Positions 45,068 through 53,640 are shown, numbered from the stretch's first letter. The stretch is DNA of 64,000 bases from ZC4RG30 sp049841155 (GCA_049841155.1 JASGHI010000003.1:1116001-1180000); one strand, 5' to 3'. Translations and numbers: made by a program. Notes: a model not told the origin generated them from the letters alone.

Positions 45068-48000
45068 ATGAAACCTCCGCCCCTCTTTACCGCCTTCGCC
45101 CCACCCATCCGCCGCCAGACCCGGCTGCGCCGGGCGATCACCGCGGCCTACCGGCGTCCCGAGCCCGAATGCATGGCGGCGCTGCTGCCGGAGGCGCAGC
45201 TGCCTGACGATATGCGCGCAGGGGTGCGCGATACGGCGCGCCGACTGATCGTCGCGCTGCGGAGCAAGCGCCGCGCCGGCGGCATCGAGGGGTTGGCGCA
45301 GGAGTATGCGCTGTCCAGCCAGGAGGGTGTCGCGCTGATGTGCCTGGCCGAGGCGCTGCTGCGCATCCCGGACAATGCCACGCGCGACGCGCTGATCCGC
45401 GACAAGCTGGCCCATGGCGACTGGATGAACCATGTGGGCGGCGAGCGCTCGCTGTTCGTGAACGCCGCCACCTGGGGGCTGGTGGTCGCCGGCAAGCTGG
45501 CGGAAAGCGCCGATGACCGCGGCCTGGCTGCCGCGCTGACGCGCTTGATCGCGCGCGCCGGCGAGCCGGTGATCCGTCGCGGCGTGGACCTTGCCATGCG
45601 CATGATGGGCGAACAGTTCGTCACCGGCGAGACCATCGACGAAGCGCTGGAGCGATCGCGCGCGATGGAAGCTCAAGGCTTTGCCTACAGCTACGACATG
45701 CTGGGGGAAGCGGCCACCACCGAGGACGATGCTGCCCGCTACTACGCCGATTACGAGGCCGCCATCCATGCGATCGGCAAGGCATCGGCGGGACGCGGCA
45801 TCCATGAGGGGCCGGGCATCTCGATCAAACTGTCGGCGCTTCATCCGCGCTATTCACGCTCCCAGGCCGACCGCGTGATGAACGAATTGCTGCCGCGGGT
45901 GAAGGCGCTGGCCCTGCTCGCCCGGGACCATGACATCGGTCTCAACATCGATGCCGAGGAAGCCGACCGGCTGGAACTGTCACTGGACCTGCTGGAAAGC
46001 CTGGCGCTGGACCACGAGCTCGCGGGCTGGAACGGGCTGGGCTTCGTGGTGCAGGCCTATGGCAAGCGCTGCCCTTTCGTAATCGACTGGATCATCGATC
46101 TCGCCCGGCGCGCGCAGCGGCGCATCATGGTCCGCCTGGTCAAGGGCGCCTACTGGGATGCCGAGATCAAGCGCGCCCAGGTGGACGGGCTTGGCAGCTT
46201 TCCGGTGTACACGCGCAAGGCGCATACGGATGTGGCCTACATCGCCTGTGCCAAACGGCTGCTCAAGGCCCGCGATGCGGTGTTCCCGCAGTTCGCCACG
46301 CACAATGCCCAGACTCTGGCCACGATCTACCGGATCGCGGGAGAGGAATTCACGGTCGGCGACTGGGAGTTCCAGTGCCTGCACGGCATGGGCGAACCTC
46401 TGTATGAAGAGGTGGTCGGCAGCCGGAAACTCGACCGGCCCTGCCGCATCTATGCACCGGTGGGCACGCACGAGACGCTGCTGGCCTATCTGGTGCGCCG
46501 GTTGCTGGAAAATGGCGCCAATTCCTCCTTCGTCAACCGGATCGGCGATCCGGCGGTGCCGATCGACGAGCTGCTCATCGATCCGGTCGGGCAGGTTCGC
46601 TCGATGCCCCGGCCCGGCCGCAAGCACGAGGCGATTGCATTGCCCGGAGAACTCTATGGAGCGCGGCGCAACTCGGCCGGAATCGACCTGAGCGACGAGA
46701 GCGCTCTGGCCGCGCTGGAGGAGGCGCTGCAGCAAAGCGCATCGATGGCCTGGACCGCAGGCTCCGAAGGAACACGCCGCGAGATACTGAACCCCGCCGA
46801 TCGAAGCGATGTCGTCGGCACGGTTTGCGAGGTCACCGAAGAGCAGGCACGTGCCGCGGCGGCACGGGCGGACGCGGCAGACTGGCCCGATGTGCCGGTG
46901 GGCGAACGCATCGCGATCCTGGAGCGGGCTGCGGACGCCATGCAGGCCCGCATGCCGCTGCTCCTCGGGCTGATCGTGCGCGAGGCCGGCAAGTCCGTGC
47001 CCAATGCCATTGCGGAAGTGCGCGAAGCCATCGATTTCCTGCGCTTCTATGCCGCGCAGGCTCGCGCGCAGATCGGGCCGGGCCAGCACCCGCTGGGGCC
47101 GGTGGTGTGCATCAGCCCATGGAACTTTCCGCTGGCCATCTTCACGGGACAGATTGCCGCGGCACTGGTGGCCGGGAATCCTGTGCTCGCCAAGCCGGCC
47201 GAGGAAACGCCGCTGACCGCCGCCGAGGGCGTGAAGCTGCTGCATGAAGCAGGTGTGCCGCGGGATGCGCTGCAATTGCTGCCGGGGGACGGCCGCATCG
47301 GCGCGGCGCTGGTCGCAGCGCCCGAGACCGCGGGGGTGATGTTCACCGGATCGACCGAAGTGGCACGGCTGATCCAGAAGCAACTGGCCGCAAGGCTCTC
47401 CGCCCAGGGCAAGCCCATCCCCTTGATCGCCGAGACGGGCGGGCAGAATGCGATGATCGTCGACTCCTCGGCGCTGGCCGAGCAGGTGGTGGCCGATGTC
47501 ATCTCCTCGGCCTTCGACAGCGCGGGCCAGCGCTGCTCGGCGCTGCGCATCCTGTGCCTGCAGGAAGAGATTGCAGACCGCACATTGAACATGCTGCGCG
47601 GCGCGCTCAGGGAACTGCGCATCGGCCGCCCCGACCGCCTGGCGGTCGACATCGGCCCGGTCATCACTGTGCAAGCAAAGGCAGCGATCGAAGCACACAT
47701 TGCGGCGATGCGCGCACGGGGACTGAAGGTGGAACAGCAGGCCTTGCCGGCCGAGGCCGCGCACGGCACTGTCGTACCCCCCACCCTCATCGAGCTGGAC
47801 AGCATCGCGAGCCTGAAGCGCGAAGTGTTCGGGCCTGTGCTGCATGTGATCCGCTACCGGCGCGAGGAGCTCGACCTGCTGATCGATGCGATCAATGCCA
47901 CGGGCTTCGGGCTCACTTTCGGCCTGCACACGCGGCTCGACGACACCGTCGGGCATGTGACCTCGCGCGTGAAGGCCGGCAATCTCTACATCAACCGCAA

Positions 48001-48685
48001 CATCATCGGCGCAGTGGTGGGCGTACAGCCTTTCGGCGGGCGCGGACTGTCGGGAACCGGCCCCAAGGCCGGCGGACCGCTGTACCTCACCCGGCTGGTG
48101 CAGGACCGCGGCACCGGAGATACGCATACGGCGGCCATCGATCCGGCTCTCTCCGATCTGGTCCGCTGGCTGGATGAGCACGAGGAAGCTGAATCAGCAC
48201 GCGTCGCAAAGTCCCTGGGTGCGACATCGCCGCTCGGCATGGAACGCGAGCTTCCCGGCCCGGTGGGAGAGCGCAATCTCTACGCCCTGCAGCGGCGCGG
48301 AACCATCCTGCTGAAGCCGGTTACCCGGACGGGGCTGTTTCACCAGCTCGCGGCCGCGCTGGCAACGGGCAATGATTTTGCGGTCGAAGCCGATGCCTCA
48401 CTGGCGGCACTGGCCGAAGCTCTGCCCAACAGCGTTCTCCAGCGCCGGCAACCGCCGACCAGCGAGATCGCAGGGGCATTGATCGAAGGTCAGGCAGACA
48501 GGATCGCTGCCGCACTGCGCGAACTTGCCGACCGGCCAGGACCGGTGGTGATCGCACAGGCAGAAGGCTCTGCCTACATGCTGGAGCCCGGCGCCTGGCG
48601 CGCCGAGTGGCTGGTGGAGGAAGTCGTGACCTCCATCAACACCGCCGCCGCGGGAGGCAACGCCAGCCTGATGACGCTGGCGTAA
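45068..48685 (+). CDS. putA: Bifunctional proline dehydrogenase / P5C dehydrogenase PutA
   Basis: A 1205-residue enzyme that oxidises proline to glutamate in two steps. The FAD-dependent proline dehydrogenase barrel covers about 90-470 (RLVKGAYWDAEIKRAQ, FATHNAQTL). The P5C dehydrogenase covers about 550-1020, with GGQNAMIVDSSALAEQV, the nucleophile Cys823 in GQRCSALR and PFGGRGLSGTGPKAGG. A C-terminal extension of about 180 residues follows. No ribbon-helix-helix DNA-binding domain is present, so it is probably not a repressor. The GGAG touching ATG 45068 is too close to be a normal ribosome site; the upstream 60 bp are very AT-rich. Confidence 0.95.
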   Translation: MKPPPLFTAFAPPIRRQTRLRRAITAAYRRPEPECMAALLPEAQLPDDMRAGVRDTARRLIVALRSKRRAGGIEGLAQEYALSSQEGVALMCLAEALLRIPDNATRDALIRDKLAHGDWMNHVGGERSLFVNAATWGLVVAGKLAESADDRGLAAALTRLIARAGEPVIRRGVDLAMRMMGEQFVTGETIDEALERSRAMEAQGFAYSYDMLGEAATTEDDAARYYADYEAAIHAIGKASAGRGIHEGPGISIKLSALHPRYSRSQADRVMNELLPRVKALALLARDHDIGLNIDAEEADRLELSLDLLESLALDHELAGWNGLGFVVQAYGKRCPFVIDWIIDLARRAQRRIMVRLVKGAYWDAEIKRAQVDGLGSFPVYTRKAHTDVAYIACAKRLLKARDAVFPQFATHNAQTLATIYRIAGEEFTVGDWEFQCLHGMGEPLYEEVVGSRKLDRPCRIYAPVGTHETLLAYLVRRLLENGANSSFVNRIGDPAVPIDELLIDPVGQVRSMPRPGRKHEAIALPGELYGARRNSAGIDLSDESALAALEEALQQSASMAWTAGSEGTRREILNPADRSDVVGTVCEVTEEQARAAAARADAADWPDVPVGERIAILERAADAMQARMPLLLGLIVREAGKSVPNAIAEVREAIDFLRFYAAQARAQIGPGQHPLGPVVCISPWNFPLAIFTGQIAAALVAGNPVLAKPAEETPLTAAEGVKLLHEAGVPRDALQLLPGDGRIGAALVAAPETAGVMFTGSTEVARLIQKQLAARLSAQGKPIPLIAETGGQNAMIVDSSALAEQVVADVISSAFDSAGQRCSALRILCLQEEIADRTLNMLRGALRELRIGRPDRLAVDIGPVITVQAKAAIEAHIAAMRARGLKVEQQALPAEAAHGTVVPPTLIELDSIASLKREVFGPVLHVIRYRREELDLLIDAINATGFGLTFGLHTRLDDTVGHVTSRVKAGNLYINRNIIGAVVGVQPFGGRGLSGTGPKAGGPLYLTRLVQDRGTGDTHTAAIDPALSDLVRWLDEHEEAESARVAKSLGATSPLGMERELPGPVGERNLYALQRRGTILLKPVTRTGLFHQLAAALATGNDFAVEADASLAALAEALPNSVLQRRQPPTSEIAGALIEGQADRIAAALRELADRPGPVVIAQAEGSAYMLEPGAWRAEWLVEEVVTSINTAAAGGNASLMTLA

Positions 48686-48706
48686 CCCTGCGGACGGCCC
48701 CGGGGA

Positions 48707-49567
48707 TCAGCGGACCTGGGACTCCTCTCCCTGCGTGGACAGGAGATTGTCGTTCAGGTCCGGCAGGCAGTAGGCCTCTTCGATGTCCGAGTTGTCATAG
48801 CGGTACCACACCTTGGTGCTGACCCACTCGCCTTCCCAATGCTCGGGATCCGTCATGATGAAGGTGTCCTCGAGCACGTTGCCGTTTTCCTTGAGCTTGA
48901 TGCGCTCGACGATCTTCAGCTGGCTGCCGACCGGCACTCCGGCCTGGATCCAGTGGTGCTTGGGCTCGAGGTTCGTCGTCTCGACCACCAACGTATCTCC
49001 CTCCCAGTGCCCGATCGAATCTCCCGAGTAGCTCGGGGGCTTGATCTCGGGATCGGCATGGGGGCGCCCGTCGAGGTAGATCCAGCGCATCTCCTGCTTG
49101 AGCATCTGGATCATCACGATCATCGTCGGCAACTGGATGGTCTGGTTCGGCCAGACGCGCGTCATCATCTTCGGCATTCCGGCGGGCCAGCAGAACCCTT
49201 CATCGTTCTTGTAGGCCTTGCCGTCGGCAACAGCCGCCTTGGCGGCGTCATAGCTGGCCTGCACTTCCGGCTTGAACTTGGGCAGCGGCAGATACTCGTA
49301 GACCCCGTTGTCCCGGTTCATCTGCGGGCTGAACATCCAGTTGCCGGTCAGATCGAATGGCGGCTTCGGCCGGGGCTTGGCGAGGTTTTCCCTGGACAAG
49401 GCGCCGAGCGGCTCTCCGGGCACGACGACATGGTTCGGCGGCGTGAAGGATTTCTCCTGCGCGCCGGCATGCGGCGACGCCACGATACCCATACTCAGCG
49501 AAAGGCCCACGATCAGACCTCTCAGGCACCCTGCTCCCAGACGCGGCATTGACGCGGCAAGTCTCAT
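48707..49567 (-). CDS. Secreted SIGHWE-family protein, distinct subgroup
   Basis: A 286-residue exported protein with a signal peptide ending at AGAQ. YLDGRPHADPEIKPPSYSG leads into DSIGHWEGDTLVVETTNLEPK, the most canonical core of the eight. FDLTGNWMFSPQMNRDNGVYEY marks the N-terminal part. It follows a DUF6152 gene by 24 bp in a two-gene operon and is convergent with putA. Function unknown. ATG 49567 has GAGGA nine bases upstream. Confidence 0.76.
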   Translation of the reverse strand: MRLAASMPRLGAGCLRGLIVGLSLSMGIVASPHAGAQEKSFTPPNHVVVPGEPLGALSRENLAKPRPKPPFDLTGNWMFSPQMNRDNGVYEYLPLPKFKPEVQASYDAAKAAVADGKAYKNDEGFCWPAGMPKMMTRVWPNQTIQLPTMIVMIQMLKQEMRWIYLDGRPHADPEIKPPSYSGDSIGHWEGDTLVVETTNLEPKHHWIQAGVPVGSQLKIVERIKLKENGNVLEDTFIMTDPEHWEGEWVSTKVWYRYDNSDIEEAYCLPDLNDNLLSTQGEESQVR

Positions 49568-49591
49568 TGTTCGTATCCTCGATTGCCCGGG

Positions 49592-49981
49592 CTAGTAGTT
49601 GCTGCTGGCGGCGTTCAGAACCGTGCCATCGGCCAGGGTGACACGCACCAGATCCGCGCCAGGCCTTCCATCCCTCAGCGGATGCCCGACCAATGTGATC
49701 ATGTCCCCCGGCTGCAGCGTCGAACGGCGCCAGCCGGTTGCGACCAGCCCGCGGACCGATGCCGCTTCGATGAACCAGTCCGTACTCTGCCCACGCTCCC
49801 CGGGGACGGTGAGCACGATCGAGACATGCGGGTTGGTGAACTTGAATTCCTTGACCGTGCCCATGAGCGAGACTTCGCTCTTGCGGTCGAACATCGCTCC
49901 CGAATGATGGGCAACGGCAACGCCGGCACCGAACATGGCAGCAAGCAGCATCCACTGCACCGGCTTCATGCAGATCTTCAT
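49592..49981 (-). CDS. DUF6152 family secreted protein (copy 4), predicted N-terminal His-His
   Basis: A 129-residue exported protein. The signal peptide ends at AVA (residue 24), leaving HHSGAMFD as the mature start. TNPHVSIVLTV and LVGHPLRDGRPGADL carry the other conserved histidines. ATG 49981 follows GAGGGGAAC. It heads an operon with the SIGHWE gene downstream, and an exact copy of the recurring operator element (50026-50035) is 45 bp upstream. Confidence 0.8.
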   Translation of the reverse strand: MKICMKPVQWMLLAAMFGAGVAVAHHSGAMFDRKSEVSLMGTVKEFKFTNPHVSIVLTVPGERGQSTDWFIEAASVRGLVATGWRRSTLQPGDMITLVGHPLRDGRPGADLVRVTLADGTVLNAASSNY

Positions 49982-50025
49982 GTTCCCCTCACTTTCGTAC
50001 CGATACATGAATAGAAGCAACGCAA

Positions 50026-50035
50026 AATATACGAT
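50026..50035. promoter_or_regulatory. Putative operator upstream of DUF6152 copy 4
   Basis: AATATACGAT, the reverse complement of ATCGTATATT, an exact copy of the element at 17753-17762 and 35738-35747. It is 45 bp before the DUF6152 start, in a short gap that also follows the DUF3299 operon. Confidence 0.5.
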
Positions 50036-50075
50036 GCCCCCGCCGGAGGGCAGCGTTTCGCTGTGCGGACCGGCG

Positions 50076-50705
50076 CTACTGCAGGCGCTCGATGCGCAGG
50101 ACGTCGAAAGTGTAGGCGGACCCGGCCAGTTTGACGACTTTGACGTGCGTATGCAGAACGCCGGTCACGGCATAGGCGTCGTAGATGGACCCCAGTTGCT
50201 GTCCGGCCGGAACACGGGCGTAGACCATCTGGTTCGGCGGCGGTGGCGGAACGTGGATGCAGGCCCCGACGTAGGAGGCCAGGAAAAACTCGGTGATCTT
50301 GCCGTTCGGTCCCAGTTCCAGCGGCACGATGTAGCCTTCCAGACGCACCGTCTGGCCGTCCAGACTTTCATTCACGGCGCTGGACATGTTCATCTGCTCC
50401 GCATTCTGGCAGTCCGGGTTGAAGCGGCGCGCCAGCCCCGAACAATCCAGCTCCCCCTTGGACCCTCCGAACTTGCCGAAGGCGCTGCTGCCGAAATCAT
50501 CGAGATAGCCATGATTGGGCGGCGGCGGACCGGGGATATAGCCCTCGCGCTCGCTCTCGGGCAGCAGCTCCACCCATTCCAGATTGCGCACCGGCCCGGC
50601 GGCGGAGCGCTGCGGTGGTTGCGCACCCGACGCGTCCCGCGCAATGAGCGCCGGCAGCGCCAGGATGAACGCCATCAGGATACGGGTGCCGGCATTCATG
50701 CTCAT
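50076..50705 (-). CDS. DUF3299 family exported protein of a zinc-linked ABC operon
   Basis: A 209-residue protein with a signal peptide ending near ASGAQ. The C-terminal DUF3299 domain includes VRLEGYIVPLELGPNGKITEFFLASYVGACIHVPPPPPNQMVYA. The ATG at 50705 overlaps the permease stop (ATGA), and the longer reading from 51125 would run through the permease gene. It is the last gene of DUF2946-DUF2796-ATPase-permease-DUF3299, an order I know from the Pseudomonas PA4063-PA4066 zinc-responsive locus. Its exact role is not established. Confidence 0.82.
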   Translation of the reverse strand: MSMNAGTRILMAFILALPALIARDASGAQPPQRSAAGPVRNLEWVELLPESEREGYIPGPPPPNHGYLDDFGSSAFGKFGGSKGELDCSGLARRFNPDCQNAEQMNMSSAVNESLDGQTVRLEGYIVPLELGPNGKITEFFLASYVGACIHVPPPPPNQMVYARVPAGQQLGSIYDAYAVTGVLHTHVKVVKLAGSAYTFDVLRIERLQ

Positions 50706-51964
50706 ACCCTTGGTGTGAGTCCGTCGGTCAGCGCATTGCGGTAGGCGCGCCAGGCAGGCAGCAATCCCATCAGCAGCGCTGCGGCCACGATCGACGCGAG
50801 AATCGCGAGGTCGGACCCGTCGAGGCCGCCGAACTGCAGGAAAATTCCGTAACGCCGCTCCAGCAGCGGCTGCGCAATGGCGAGCAGCCCGAATGTCAGC
50901 GCGATGCCCGCAAGAATGCCGGCGACTGCCAGCAGCCCCGCTTCCGCGACCAGCAGGCCGAACACATGGCGGGGCCGCGCCCCCACGGAGCGCAGGATGG
51001 CCATCTCGCGCCGGCGCTCGTTGAGGCTGGTGAGGATGGCCGTCAGCATGCCCAGCAAGCCGGCCAGAACGACGAAGGCCGCGATGATCATCAGCGCCCG
51101 GTCCGCGACGCCCACCAGTTCCCACAGCTGCGTCAGCGCCACGCCGGGAATGATGGCGAGCAGCGGCTCCTGGCGGTATTCGTTGATTGCCCGCTGCATG
51201 GTGAAGGTCATGACGCGGGACTTCATGCCGACCAGGAACGCCGTGATGCTGTCGGGCGTCAAGTCGCTGTGGCGTGCATCATCGGCACTGATCCGGGCGC
51301 CGGGCGGCGCCTGCACACCGCTCTGCCAGTCGATGTGGATGGCGGTGATCGCCTCCAGGCTCACGTGCACGGTGCGGTCCACCGGCGTGCCGGTGCGCTT
51401 GAGGATGCCCGCCACGCGGAAGGGCTTGTCCTTGTGTTCGGCGAAGCTCACCGCGCCGAGGCCGTGCGCGATGATGATGGGGTCTCCGAGTCTGTAGCCC
51501 AGGGTGCTGGCCACATCCGCACCCAGCACCGCGTCGTACAGATCGGTGAACGGCCCGCCAGCCTCGAACTCCAGCGCGTGATCGCCCGCGAAGCGGTAGT
51601 GGCGGAAGTAGTCGCCATTGGTGCCCATCACGCGAAAGCCGCGGTGGGAATCCCCGAGCGAAATCGGGATCGTCCAGTCCACGTCCCGGTGCCCGGCGAT
51701 CTTCTGGTAGCTCGACCAGCTCACATTGGCTGTGGCGTCGCCGACACGGAACACCGAATACAGCAGCAGGTTCAGCGGCCCGCTGCGCGCGCCGACGATC
51801 AGGTCGACGCCGGACACGGTGCTGGCAAAGCCTTCGCGCGCCGCCGTGCGCATTTTCTGCACGCCCAGCAGCAGCGCCACGCTGATGGCAATGGCGAAGA
51901 GAGTCAGCAGCGCGGTACCGCGCCGGTTCCACAGGCTGCGGAGGGTCAGATGCAGGATGGGCAT
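50702..51964 (-). CDS. ABC transporter permease, FtsX/MacB type, zinc-linked
   Basis: A 420-residue inner-membrane protein with one N-terminal helix (about 18-38), a periplasmic domain and three C-terminal helices (about 280-400), the standard four-helix FtsX plan. GIPGVALTQLWELVGVADRALMIIAAFVVLAGLLGML covers the start of the second helix. ATG 51964 is 1 base past the ATPase stop. It resembles the permease of the PA4063-PA4066-type operon, thought to help cells under zinc limitation. Confidence 0.85.
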   Translation of the reverse strand: MPILHLTLRSLWNRRGTALLTLFAIAISVALLLGVQKMRTAAREGFASTVSGVDLIVGARSGPLNLLLYSVFRVGDATANVSWSSYQKIAGHRDVDWTIPISLGDSHRGFRVMGTNGDYFRHYRFAGDHALEFEAGGPFTDLYDAVLGADVASTLGYRLGDPIIIAHGLGAVSFAEHKDKPFRVAGILKRTGTPVDRTVHVSLEAITAIHIDWQSGVQAPPGARISADDARHSDLTPDSITAFLVGMKSRVMTFTMQRAINEYRQEPLLAIIPGVALTQLWELVGVADRALMIIAAFVVLAGLLGMLTAILTSLNERRREMAILRSVGARPRHVFGLLVAEAGLLAVAGILAGIALTFGLLAIAQPLLERRYGIFLQFGGLDGSDLAILASIVAAALLMGLLPAWRAYRNALTDGLTPRV

Positions 51965-51965
51965 G

Positions 51966-52661
51966 TCAGTGCACCACCCCAATGGTGTTGATGTCCGCCA
52001 TGGCGAGCGTGCGGTCGAAATGCACTTGCAGGGAGGTGTCGTGGCTGACGAACAGCAGCGTCGTGCCCAGCTGCCGGCACTGGTTCAGCAGCAGCTCCAG
52101 GAAGCCGGCACGCGTGTCGGTATCGAGCGCCGAGGTCGGCTCATCCGCGATGAGGATTTCCGGGCGGCCCAGCAGCGCGCGCGCGGCGGCAACCCGCTGC
52201 TGCTGTCCGATCGAGAGCTGCGTGACCTTGCGGCCCAGCATGTCCCCCGTCAGCCCCAGCGCCTGCAGCAGCCGCCGCGCCTCGCCGGCCTGATCTGCGC
52301 CCACCCGGTCGCGGCGGGCGCGGGAAAATTCGGTGGGCAGCAGCACGTTCTGCAGCACGTCGAGATACGGAATGAGGTTGAACATCTGGAAGATGAATCC
52401 CAGATGCTCGCCGCGGAAGCGGTCGCGGTCGGAAGCCCCGAGGCTCGCGATGTCCGTGCCGAGCAGCCGCACGCTGCCGCGCGCCGGCACCAGCACACCC
52501 CCGATCAGCCCGAGCAGCGTGCTCTTGCCACTGCCGCTGGGGCCGCGCAGGAAAACGCGCTCGCCCTGGCCGATGGCCAGCTGCCCGATGCCCAGCAGCG
52601 GCGGTGCGCCGCGCCAGCCGAACTCGACCTGCGAGAGTTCGATTGCCGGAACTGCGGTCAC
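51966..52661 (-). CDS. ABC transporter ATP-binding protein, zinc-linked
   Basis: A 231-residue ATPase with Walker A GPSGSGKST, the variant signature LSIGQQQRVAAARAL (in place of LSGGQ, usual in LolD/MacB-type ATPases), Walker B ILIADEPTSALD and LFVSHD. It starts with GTG overlapping the DUF2796 stop (GTGA). It should power the FtsX-type permease encoded next. MacB-type systems use ATP for conformational work across the periplasm rather than classical import, so direct zinc transport is not certain. Confidence 0.88.
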   Translation of the reverse strand: MTAVPAIELSQVEFGWRGAPPLLGIGQLAIGQGERVFLRGPSGSGKSTLLGLIGGVLVPARGSVRLLGTDIASLGASDRDRFRGEHLGFIFQMFNLIPYLDVLQNVLLPTEFSRARRDRVGADQAGEARRLLQALGLTGDMLGRKVTQLSIGQQQRVAAARALLGRPEILIADEPTSALDTDTRAGFLELLLNQCRQLGTTLLFVSHDTSLQVHFDRTLAMADINTIGVVH

Positions 52662-53242
52662 TGCAGCTTCACCCGCGCGTCGGCAGATTTCACGGTCTCG
52701 CTGCCCTGCCGCGCAGGCGTCAGCAGGTTCACGCGGGCCTCATGCACCTCCTGGAGCTTTTCAAGCATGCTCAGTTGCAGCCAGTCCAGGCGGCGGGGCT
52801 GGTCGCAGCGATAGGTGAGCCGGACCTCATAGTCGGCATGCGACTGCCCCGGCTTCCATTCGGGAGCTTCGAGCTTGGATTCCTGGAACCGGCAGCCGGC
52901 CGCAGGCGCAAATGTGACCAGATCCCTGCCGGCCTGCAGCCAGGCGGCCTGGTCACGGACCTTGATCTTCTCGGCATCCGTGCGCGGCGCATGCTCGAAG
53001 CCGATGACGTTGGCGGCCGGCGCATCGAACTCTATGACCAGCTGCTGCCCCTCCAGCGCCACATTGAAGGTCACCTTGCCGTGTTCATGCACGCCGTGCT
53101 GCTCAAACGCGTCGTGGTCGTGGTCATGTTCGTGGTCGCCCTGATCTTGCTGGGCTGCCGCGCCGGTCGCGACCAGCGCGCACAGCAACACGATGGAACG
53201 AAGGAAAGGAGCGGGGTATGCCCCCGATGAAACTGACTTCAT
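52658..53242 (-). CDS. DUF2796 family periplasmic, histidine-rich protein
   Basis: A 194-residue exported protein. The signal peptide ends at GAAAQ. Directly after it comes a metal-binding-looking stretch with alternating His and Asp/Glu (DHEHDHDHDAFEQHGVHEHG, residues about 37-56), then the DUF2796 domain (VTFNVALEGQQLVIEFDAP, VIGFEHAPRT). It is likely a periplasmic zinc-binding partner of the ABC system. I use ATG 53242; the long upstream reading to 53638 crosses the DUF2946 gene. Confidence 0.85.
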   Translation of the reverse strand: MKSVSSGAYPAPFLRSIVLLCALVATGAAAQQDQGDHEHDHDHDAFEQHGVHEHGKVTFNVALEGQQLVIEFDAPAANVIGFEHAPRTDAEKIKVRDQAAWLQAGRDLVTFAPAAGCRFQESKLEAPEWKPGQSHADYEVRLTYRCDQPRRLDWLQLSMLEKLQEVHEARVNLLTPARQGSETVKSADARVKLQ

Positions 53243-53295
53243 GGATTGCTCTCCGTGGAAACCCGACCTGGAACGCACCGGCCAGTGGCCGGAAA

Positions 53296-53595
53296 TCAAC
53301 TGCGCAAAAGTCCGGGTGGAGCGCGTGCCTGAAAGTAATGCGGCAGCCGGTGCTCGGGAACCGCGCTGGCGGAACGGACCGGCAGCCAGTACAAGGACGG
53401 GACCGGAACCAGGGGAGCGATGGCCGCGGGCGCTCCCGCCGCAGCGCCGAGCTGCAGGCACAGATCGCAATGTTCGGTGGGCTGGGAAGCCTGAGCGGCA
53501 GCCTCGTGCCGGTGCATGGCATAAGCCGTCGTCGCCGCCAGAAACAGCAGCGAAATCAAGCCAGTGAGCAACCGGAAGCGGCGGAATCGGAGCAT
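53296..53595 (-). CDS. DUF2946-like small membrane/exported protein
   Basis: A 99-residue protein: basic N-terminus, one hydrophobic segment (LLTGLISLLFLAATTAYA), then HCDLCLQLGAAAGAP with the Cys-x-x-Cys pair typical of DUF2946. It lies 53 bp before the DUF2796 gene and probably opens this operon. A Zur-box-like site (53599-53613) touches its start region, suggesting zinc-dependent repression. A GTG 39 bases further up is possible, but would put the operator inside the gene. Confidence 0.7.
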   Translation of the reverse strand: MLRFRRFRLLTGLISLLFLAATTAYAMHRHEAAAQASQPTEHCDLCLQLGAAAGAPAAIAPLVPVPSLYWLPVRSASAVPEHRLPHYFQARAPPGLLRS

Positions 53596-53598
53596 TCG

Positions 53599-53613
53599 CG
53601 TTAGAATATAACC
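53599..53613. promoter_or_regulatory. Predicted Zur box between the DUF2946 operon and zur
   Basis: CGTTAGAATATAACC differs from the palindrome TGTTATA-N-TATAACA at three positions. It lies between two divergent genes that belong to zinc homeostasis, so it could regulate both. Confidence 0.6.
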
Positions 53614-53640
53614 CTCTTTTCCGGGATATGGCACTCAATC

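Noticed and set aside
45980..48181. A 733-codon minus-strand frame inside putA
   Set aside because: It mirrors PutA codons; the coding strand has all catalytic residues in the right order.
23599..50000. The island as an integrative element
   Set aside because: Despite paralogs and a composition shift, no integrase, transposase, tRNA target or flanking direct repeat could be seen.
50706..51125. N-terminal extension of the DUF3299 protein
   Set aside because: It runs through the permease gene; an ATG overlapping the permease stop gives a proper signal peptide.
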